DNA of 13,524 bases from Bacteroidota bacterium (GTDB lineage Bacteria; Bacteroidota; Bacteroidia; Flavobacteriales; Weeksellaceae). Numbering within the stretch: position 1 is the stretch's first letter; the number at the start of each line of letters is the position of its first letter. The stretch is from contig JAEWHB010000054.1 of assembly GCA_023388015.1 (NCBI GenBank), positions 1-13,524 of the forward strand. Direction: 5' to 3'. The translations under genes were made by a program, and so were the position numbers. The notes beneath the pieces are model-generated. The model was given only the letters and a program-made list of their open reading frames with translations. It was not told where the DNA came from and did not search any database. Positions 8,078 through 13,524 of this stretch are shown here, piece after piece.

Positions 8078-10855
8078 TTGAATAAACTCTACATCTTACT
8101 GTTCACTTTTGCCTTCTCATTTGCCCAAGCTCAACTTGAGTCTGCGTATTGGTATTTTGGTGTGAATGGCGGCCTGAATTTTTCCTCCGGAGAACCCGAA
8201 GTGATTTTTGACGGACGGCTGGAAACAGGCGAAGGTTGTGCAACCATTTCTGATCCCGATGGCAATCTTTTGTTTTACACAGATGGTAGAAAGGTTTATA
8301 ACCGAAATCACATGGTCATGGCCAATGGTGAAAGTCTACTGGGAAATTCATCCAGCACACAATCTGCCATAGTGGTTCCTTATCCGGGAAATCTCAATTG
8401 GTACTATATTTTTACAGTAGGTGCAGATGATAGAGCCTTGCCGGGATCCACTACCAACACGGGTTTTAATTATTATATCGTAGATATGACGTTGAACAGT
8501 GGCTTGGGAGATGTCTTGCCCCATAATGTTCCCGAAAATAATTTAATGCCCCTAACCTCTGAAAAAGTAACCGCAGTTGTCCACTCAAATAATCGTGATT
8601 TTTGGATTTTGACTCATTTCGAAGATAAATTTTATGCTTATTTGGTAACCGAAACCGGAATCAATACTTCACCCGTAATTAGTCAAATAGGACCTTATTT
8701 GGATCCACGTGTTTATCCGGTAAATTCAAGAGGATATTTAAAGTTTTCGCCTGATGGTAAAAAAATTGCTGTCGCTCATTTAAGTAATCTTATGCTGGAA
8801 GATATTCCGCAGGAAATAATCGACCTAGGCGGAATTTACACCAATCAGGATTTTGCCAACAAATACAATGGATACGCGTCACTTTATGATTTCAATGATG
8901 CAACCGGAACAGTTTCCAATGAAGTAACACTGTCTGAAACCGGTAGTCCATATGGAATCGAATTCTCTTTCAGTTCAAATTATGTATACGTAGAATATGA
9001 CCGCCATATACAATATGCCGAAGACCCAGCCATGCCGTGGATAAAGGGGGAAGTAGTTCAGTACGATATAAATGCTACTGATATTGTCGGTTCTGCCATT
9101 ACACTTTTTGATGATTTTATGCCGAATGGTCAAGTTTTTCGCGCACGAGGTGCGATGCAGTTGGCATTGGACGAAAAAATATATTATTCGCCCACTCTCT
9201 ATAGTGGTCAAACCTATTATGGAAGTCATCTTTCTGTGATTCATTCGCCAGATGAACCGGGTTTGAGTGCCAATTTTCAATCAAATGCCATTCGGATTAA
9301 TACGACAGAAAACCCCCATCATTATGTATCCTTTGGACTTCCGCCCTTTATCACCTCATTTTTCAGAGCCAATATCGAATTTGAGGGTGAAATTCTAAAC
9401 TCCGGAACTTGCTTGGGCAATGCAGTCTCATTTTCCGTTAATTCAAATCAGGAAATTTTAAGCATAAATTGGGATTTTGGAGACGGAAATACTTCTACGG
9501 AATTAAATCCCACCCACACCTATACTTCGCCAGGAACATATACAGTTATTGCAACCGTAGTCACAACGGAAGAAACGCTTACATTAACCCGTGAAATCCA
9601 AATCCATGCTTTCCCAGAGGCATTGGATGCTGCTTTGACTCAATGTGATTTCAACGGCGACGGACTCGCTTTGTTTGATCTAAACGAAGCCAACAATTTG
9701 GTAACCACACAAACCGGAAATACAATTTCTTACCATTTAACGATTATAGATGCTCATTCGGGAGAGAATCCTTTGACAAATCCTTATCTGAATATCATCA
9801 ATCCGCAAATAATTTATGTTCGGGTAGAAAGTCCGCAAGGATGTGTTTCTTATTCGGAATTAACTTTAAACACAAACCTAATCGAGATAAAAACGGTTTC
9901 AAATATTACCAAATGTGATTTGGAAAGTGATGGAGTGGAATTATTTAATTTGGAAGAAAAAGAAGCCGAAATAGAAGCCTTATATACAGAAAATGTAACA
10001 GTTTTGAGTTATCATAACAGCATTTGGGACGCTGAAATGAATCTGAATCCTTTGAGTTTGTCTTATCAAAACACCTCAAATCCGCAAACCATTTATGTTC
10101 GGGTTCAAACGTCGGGATGTGTGGAAATCGTTTCATTTCAATTAATTTTATACGAATTACCCATTGTGAATGTACCAAACGTCGAAATCTGTCCAGATGG
10201 AATTTGGGTTATGGATGCCGGTTCTGGCTTTAGTTCTTATCAATGGAACGGATTACAAGGCGCAGACCTGAACCAACCACAAGATCAACAAACTGTGGTG
10301 ATTTCAATTCCTGGCGAATATTCGGTTACCGTTACAAATGAAAACAATTGCCAATACGAAGATTTCTTCACAGTTAGCATAAAAGAAATCCCAACCATAG
10401 TCGAGATTGTGATTTCGGGTAATGGTTCTGCGACTATTCACGCTTCGGGCGATCCGGAATTTCAATATAGTCTTGACGGAATTTTCTGGCAATCCTCAAA
10501 TGTTTTCCACAATCTAATTCCTGGCGATTATGTGGTTTATGTCAAAGATGGCACGGGCTGTATTTCCCTCAAAGCAGAATTTGGAGTACTTGAAATTCCC
10601 AATTTTATTTCTCCGAACCAAGACGGTAAAAATGATTCTTGGGTGATCAAAGGTATCAGCCATTATCCTGACGTGCATATTCAGATATTTGACCGATATG
10701 GAAAAATATTTGTCGACCGTTTGAATCATAAAAATTCAGAAGTTTGGGATGGCACTTACCTCGGAAGAGTCGCGAATTCCGGTTCTTATTGGTACATCAT
10801 CCGAGTTGCTGACGGAAGAAAATATGTCGGGACGCTGGCCGTCAGGAATTATTAA
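8078..10855 (+). CDS. Type IX secreted multidomain protein with PKD domain and gliding-motility-associated C-terminal domain
   Basis: The 925-residue protein has a signal peptide (about 1-18, ending FAQAQ). Residues 20-430 read as an all-beta, propeller-like region (AYWYFGVNGGLNF, DPDGNLLFYTDG, KFSPDGKKIAVAH). A PKD domain follows at about 432-512, with its hallmark WDFGDGNTS at 465-473 and THTYTSPGTYTV. Two tandem repeats of about 90 residues (near 515-605 and 605-695) share a QC/KCD..(S/G)DG..LF(D/N)L start and a PQ.IYVRV strand. A further Ig-like stretch leads to the sorting domain at about 841-925 (PNFISPNQDGKNDSW, then IFDRYGK and YVGTLAVRNY). This matches the type B C-terminal domain recognised by the Bacteroidota type IX secretion system, so the protein should be surface-exposed or released, probably as an adhesin-like or matrix protein. 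The start is TTG, fixed by the signal peptide. No PorP/SprF partner gene is adjacent. Binding target unknown. Confidence 0.93.
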   Translation: MNKLYILLFTFAFSFAQAQLESAYWYFGVNGGLNFSSGEPEVIFDGRLETGEGCATISDPDGNLLFYTDGRKVYNRNHMVMANGESLLGNSSSTQSAIVVPYPGNLNWYYIFTVGADDRALPGSTTNTGFNYYIVDMTLNSGLGDVLPHNVPENNLMPLTSEKVTAVVHSNNRDFWILTHFEDKFYAYLVTETGINTSPVISQIGPYLDPRVYPVNSRGYLKFSPDGKKIAVAHLSNLMLEDIPQEIIDLGGIYTNQDFANKYNGYASLYDFNDATGTVSNEVTLSETGSPYGIEFSFSSNYVYVEYDRHIQYAEDPAMPWIKGEVVQYDINATDIVGSAITLFDDFMPNGQVFRARGAMQLALDEKIYYSPTLYSGQTYYGSHLSVIHSPDEPGLSANFQSNAIRINTTENPHHYVSFGLPPFITSFFRANIEFEGEILNSGTCLGNAVSFSVNSNQEILSINWDFGDGNTSTELNPTHTYTSPGTYTVIATVVTTEETLTLTREIQIHAFPEALDAALTQCDFNGDGLALFDLNEANNLVTTQTGNTISYHLTIIDAHSGENPLTNPYLNIINPQIIYVRVESPQGCVSYSELTLNTNLIEIKTVSNITKCDLESDGVELFNLEEKEAEIEALYTENVTVLSYHNSIWDAEMNLNPLSLSYQNTSNPQTIYVRVQTSGCVEIVSFQLILYELPIVNVPNVEICPDGIWVMDAGSGFSSYQWNGLQGADLNQPQDQQTVVISIPGEYSVTVTNENNCQYEDFFTVSIKEIPTIVEIVISGNGSATIHASGDPEFQYSLDGIFWQSSNVFHNLIPGDYVVYVKDGTGCISLKAEFGVLEIPNFISPNQDGKNDSWVIKGISHYPDVHIQIFDRYGKIFVDRLNHKNSEVWDGTYLGRVANSGSYWYIIRVADGRKYVGTLAVRNY

Positions 10856-10862
10856 GAACTAA

Positions 10863-11573
10863 TTATTTCAAATCCGGCCTTGTCGGACGAACTTCAATTT
10901 TACTCGGCAAAGTCCGTGGATTCATCTTTAGTAAATCCACAACTAGTTCCCCGATGTCTTCCGGCTGAATTTTCCATGCATCCTGATTGCTTGGAATATG
11001 GTTATTGAAATTCGAAGCAACCGAACCCGGCATAATCGTCGAAACCTTGATATTGTACTTTCTCAAATCCAGCATAGCCGCCTGTGTAAAGCCAACCACT
11101 CCAAATTTGGAAGCATTGTATCCGGCGCCGTTTTCAAAGAAATTGGTTCCCGCAAGACTTGCCAGCGTGATGTAATATCCTTCAGATTTTTTGAGCTCAT
11201 CAACTGTTGCTTTCAGTGTATGGAATGCGCCCGTCAAATTGGTGTCAATCATCTGGTTCCATTCGTCCAGCGTCATTTCATCCACCGATGCAAAATTCCC
11301 CAAACCGGCGTTTGCCACCACCACATCGATTTGCCCAAAAGCATCTAAAACCTGTTCTACTGCGGTCTGTTCGTCTACAAAATTCCGCACATCGGACTGA
11401 ATCCCGATGATTTGGGATTTATCTCCCAAACTCGCGGCGGCTTTCGTAATATTTTCCAACGTTCTTCCGCTTATGGCAACACGCATTCCGGCGTCCAATA
11501 AGACTTTTGCCGTTCCCAATCCTATTCCTTTGCTTCCGCCTGTGATGTAGGCGACTTTATTTTTTAAATCCAT
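10863..11573 (-). CDS. Short-chain dehydrogenase/reductase (classical SDR)
   Basis: This cytosolic NAD(P)-dependent oxidoreductase of 236 residues has every classical SDR signature. The cofactor loop is TGGSKGIG (11-18), the core motif is NAG (88-90), and the catalytic residues are Asn112, Ser139, Tyr152 and Lys156 (YNASK). The SGRT segment with Arg37 after the second strand suggests NADP(H) preference. The substrate cannot be read from sequence; FabG-like and sepiapterin-reductase-like enzymes share this layout. I place the start at the ATG ending at 11573 (MDLKNKVAYITGG). The frame stays open 28 codons further to 11657, but that extension is translated from the repeat array upstream and has no family counterpart. 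The gene converges on the type IX cargo gene, with only 7 bp between the two stop codons and no visible terminator. Confidence 0.95.
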   Translation of the reverse strand: MDLKNKVAYITGGSKGIGLGTAKVLLDAGMRVAISGRTLENITKAAASLGDKSQIIGIQSDVRNFVDEQTAVEQVLDAFGQIDVVVANAGLGNFASVDEMTLDEWNQMIDTNLTGAFHTLKATVDELKKSEGYYITLASLAGTNFFENGAGYNASKFGVVGFTQAAMLDLRKYNIKVSTIMPGSVASNFNNHIPSNQDAWKIQPEDIGELVVDLLKMNPRTLPSKIEVRPTRPDLK

Positions 11574-11586
11574 AAATATTTTTTTT

Positions 11587-11655
11587 AATGAATGAATAAT
11601 TGAAATTAAAATGAATGAATAATAGAATTTTGAATGAGTGAATTTTGAAGAATTC
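11587..11655. repeat. Three-copy 23-bp tandem repeat between the SDR and four-helix-bundle genes
   Basis: Three successive 23-bp units begin at 11587, 11610 and 11633. The first two share the exact 14-mer AATGAATGAATAAT and agree at about 19 of their first 21 bases. The third, starting AATGAGTGAAT, is more diverged. The array fills most of the spacer and forms an imperfect inverted match with 12090-12107 on the other side of the four-helix-bundle gene. Confidence 0.75.
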
Positions 11656-11665
11656 AATAACTTAA

Positions 11666-12034
11666 TTATTTAAAAGTTGACTTTCTGGCTTTAGCAACAA
11701 TTGCCATTAATTCAGACCCTTCGGCCACTAATTTATTTACATTTTTAAACTCAAGAATTTCTGTTTCAACCAATATTTCCATCCAAAACAGACTTTCATC
11801 TAATTCTTCATTTACAATGCTGATTTTTGCATAAAATTCCTTTGCTGACCTTGCTCTGCACGCCGCACGATAATTTGAGCCGGCAAAAGATGCACTTCTT
11901 AAAAATTGTCTTCCGAAAATCTTCCCTTCCTCCGTTTTAGGAATTAACCTGAATAAATAAGTGGATTGAACTACATATTTTTTAAAACGAATTTTTAAAG
12001 CTTCAATGAATTGAATTTTGTCCTGATTTGCCAT
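11666..12034 (-). CDS. Four-helix-bundle protein (23S rRNA intervening-sequence protein family)
   Basis: The 122-residue, basic and entirely helical protein fits the four-helix-bundle family related to proteins encoded in 23S rRNA intervening sequences. Family marks include a helix with paired Phe/Leu residues (FGRQFLRSASFAGSNYRAACRARS), the AKEFYAKISIVNEELDESLFWMEIL helices, and the final E-L-x-x-I-x-x-A-R segment (ELMAIVAKARKS). Members form oligomers, and an RNA- or DNA-binding role is often suggested but not established. No membrane or signal segment is present. Free-standing copies are frequent in Bacteroidota and sit at variable chromosomal positions. Here the gene lies between repeats that are inverted relative to each other, reminiscent of the stem arms flanking the open frame in rRNA intervening sequences. 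Confidence 0.9.
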   Translation of the reverse strand: MANQDKIQFIEALKIRFKKYVVQSTYLFRLIPKTEEGKIFGRQFLRSASFAGSNYRAACRARSAKEFYAKISIVNEELDESLFWMEILVETEILEFKNVNKLVAEGSELMAIVAKARKSTFK

Positions 12035-12089
12035 AATCTTAAGTTTAAATAGTTATTCTAATTATTAATTAATCTTCCACTAATTAACC

Positions 12090-12107
12090 AATCAATATTC
12101 AATCATT
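12090..12107. repeat. Inverted-repeat arm right of the four-helix-bundle gene
   Basis: On the minus strand this reads AATGATTGAATATTGATT. It aligns with the start of the 23-bp repeat units at 11587 and 11610 with one substitution and two one-base gaps. The two flanks of the gene could therefore pair in a transcript. Confidence 0.5.
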
Positions 12108-12112
12108 CCCCA

Positions 12113-12148
12113 ACTCAACCACTCAACCACTCAACCACTCAATCACTC
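12113..12148. repeat. 8-bp tandem repeat overlapping the antiporter stop codon
   Basis: Units of ACTCAACC start at 12113, 12121 and 12129, with a variant (ACTCAATC) at 12137 and a partial fifth unit. The array crosses the antiporter stop codon (12143-12145), so its last units encode the final residues of that protein. Copy-number change by strand slippage is plausible. Confidence 0.85.
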
Positions 12149-13524
12149 CTTCTCCCTGTCCTTCTTAAAGATGCTTCCAATTCCTTTTCCGATTTGCTCA
12201 ATGGCTTCAATCCCTTTGTTAATCGGATCGGGCGAGAAGTTTTCGTAATCGTCAATGGAAATTCCACTTACATTTTCTTGCGGATAAACCACAATCAGGT
12301 TATTTTGCCCCAAATACCGTTCAAATTTGTCCGGAATCCTTTCCAGATGAGGCGCATAGGATATAGAACCTCTTCTTGACGCAATAAACACAAGCAAATC
12401 ACTTGGCGAAATATCTTTGGTGATGACCAGAAAATCTTCCCAATAAGAGAACTTATTGAACGTCACTTTTCCTGTCAGTTTAAATGCTTTCATGATCTGC
12501 TGCATGGCTTCATAGGTTCTTTCTTCCGAATATAAAACCACCGGAATACTGTATTCCTGTGAAATCCTGAATACTTTCTGAACGATTGTAGGAAATCCAC
12601 TTTCCTTTTCCGTAAACGGCGGACAAATAAAAACCAATTTTTTCTTTTCAATCAACGGACGTACAAATCTGCAAAGTACAAGTCCTTTGTCCACGTTATT
12701 GATGATGGAATCTGTTTTTTCCCCAAAAATCTTATCGATGAATCCGGTTTTCTGCGGCCATCCTATGATCACAAAATCAGCCATAATTTCTTTGGCAGCG
12801 CGGGCAATTCCACTCGCCGGATTATGGTCAATCGTTGTAATTGTACTCACACTGGATTCCGAAGCTGAACCCTGCAGAATAAATTTTTCAAGTTCCTTTT
12901 TGTATTTTAAAATATTGAGTTCGGCCTCATTATTATTCGGTACCACCGAAAGCAATGTCACCGGATTGGTTGAATGTTTATCTTTGATGATTAAAGCAAA
13001 ATCAAGCAGGTTTTCCACCAAAGCCAGATTAGCAACCGGAATCAGAATCTGTTCGTTATAATGCGACTGATTTTTCAATTCTTCCACAGAAATATCTTCA
13101 CCTTCACTAAGTGCAATCTTCTTAGCTGCTTTTTCGGCCGCAAAAGATGCTACTACACAAGTAATCAGAATCAGAATAATGGTTCCATTCAGGATATTAT
13201 CGTCTAGAATATTAGCATTATAACCTACCAAAATCACCGCCAGTGTTGCCGCAGCGTGCGCTCCGCTCAGACCAAAAATCAATTGTCTTTGAGCACCCGA
13301 ATATTTAAAAATTCTCTGTGTGAAAAAGGCAGCCAGCCATTTTCCGAAAATCGCTACCAAACTCAAAGTAAGTGCGATGATAATTGCCATGTGGCCACTC
13401 AAAATTACTCTGATGTCAACCAACATCCCAACCGATATCAAAAAGAAAGGAATGAAAAGTGAATTTCCGATGAATTCAATACGGTTCATCAAAGCAGACG
13501 AATGAGGAATCAGCGGATTCAAGG
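12143..13524 (-). CDS. Cation:proton antiporter (CPA2-like) with C-terminal universal-stress-like domains, 5' end outside the window
   Basis: The visible 460 residues are the C-terminal part of an inner-membrane monovalent cation/proton antiporter. The frame is open to the window edge, and the first visible residues (LNPLIPHSSALMNRIE) lie inside the transporter domain, so the start is missing. About four membrane segments remain: FIPFFLISVGMLVD, a second ending FGKWLAAFF, the family-typical GLSGAHAAATLAVILVGY, and IILILITCVVASFAA. The cytoplasmic part (about residue 157 onward) resembles two universal-stress-protein-like domains: ILIPVANLALVENLL with ADFVIIGWPQ, then KLVFICPPF with SDLLVFIASRRGS. 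Such domains may sense nucleotides and regulate transport. The lysine-rich tail (FKKDREKE) is encoded partly by the 8-bp tandem repeat. Ion specificity cannot be read. Confidence 0.88.
   Translation of the reverse strand, partial: LNPLIPHSSALMNRIEFIGNSLFIPFFLISVGMLVDIRVILSGHMAIIIALTLSLVAIFGKWLAAFFTQRIFKYSGAQRQLIFGLSGAHAAATLAVILVGYNANILDDNILNGTIILILITCVVASFAAEKAAKKIALSEGEDISVEELKNQSHYNEQILIPVANLALVENLLDFALIIKDKHSTNPVTLLSVVPNNNEAELNILKYKKELEKFILQGSASESSVSTITTIDHNPASGIARAAKEIMADFVIIGWPQKTGFIDKIFGEKTDSIINNVDKGLVLCRFVRPLIEKKKLVFICPPFTEKESGFPTIVQKVFRISQEYSIPVVLYSEERTYEAMQQIMKAFKLTGKVTFNKFSYWEDFLVITKDISPSDLLVFIASRRGSISYAPHLERIPDKFERYLGQNNLIVVYPQENVSGISIDDYENFSPDPINKGIEAIEQIGKGIGSIFKKDREKE

Noticed and set aside
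10998..11348. 116-codon plus-strand frame inside the SDR gene
   Set aside because: It is a shadow of the SDR coding pattern on the opposite strand.
11574..11657. 28-residue N-terminal extension of the SDR protein
   Set aside because: It is translated from the 23-bp repeat array. The family start MDLKNKVAYITGG is encoded at 11573 with an ATG.
12113..12148. CRISPR-like array
   Set aside because: The 8-bp units are contiguous with no spacers, and there are no cas genes.

Overview
The window looks like chromosomal DNA from a member of Bacteroidota, most likely Flavobacteriaceae. The main signs are a protein ending in a gliding-motility-associated (type B) type IX secretion C-terminal domain, promoter-like TAnnTTTG boxes in place of the sigma70 -10 consensus, weak or absent Shine-Dalgarno sequences, AT-rich intergenic DNA and a free-standing four-helix-bundle protein gene. 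No species can be named from this evidence.

Layout. Positions 1-350 hold an initiator tRNA-Met gene with its own promoter and intrinsic terminator. This is followed by a second, decayed copy of the tRNA 3' end and terminator arm, mixed with palindromes. Positions 388-6187 hold three tightly packed plus-strand genes with 14-nt gaps at both junctions: a CHASE2-type membrane sensor with no cytoplasmic output domain, an exported protein of unknown family, and a 1239-residue exported beta-propeller protein ending in a caspase-like (C14) domain with an intact His/Cys dyad and an EF-hand loop. By eye these genes are more AT-rich than the genes to their right. This is the most interesting part of the window: it looks like an extracytoplasmic sensor-protease module beside an integration-prone tRNA.

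Positions 6339-7964 (minus strand) hold serS, its terminator and a small cupin gene. A large plus-strand gene (8078-10855) encodes a surface or secreted type IX cargo protein with an N-terminal propeller-like region, a PKD domain and tandem repeats. It converges on a minus-strand group: a short-chain dehydrogenase, a four-helix-bundle protein flanked by repeats that form an imperfect inverted pair, and the 3' part of a cation:proton antiporter with universal-stress-like domains that runs off the right edge.

The housekeeping genes (tRNA-fMet, serS, antiporter, SDR) have no evident functional link to each other. The three-gene cluster is the only set whose spacing and domain logic suggest a joint function: sensing at the envelope by CHASE2, with an exported partner and an exported, possibly calcium-responsive caspase-like protein. 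That joint function is inferred, not shown.
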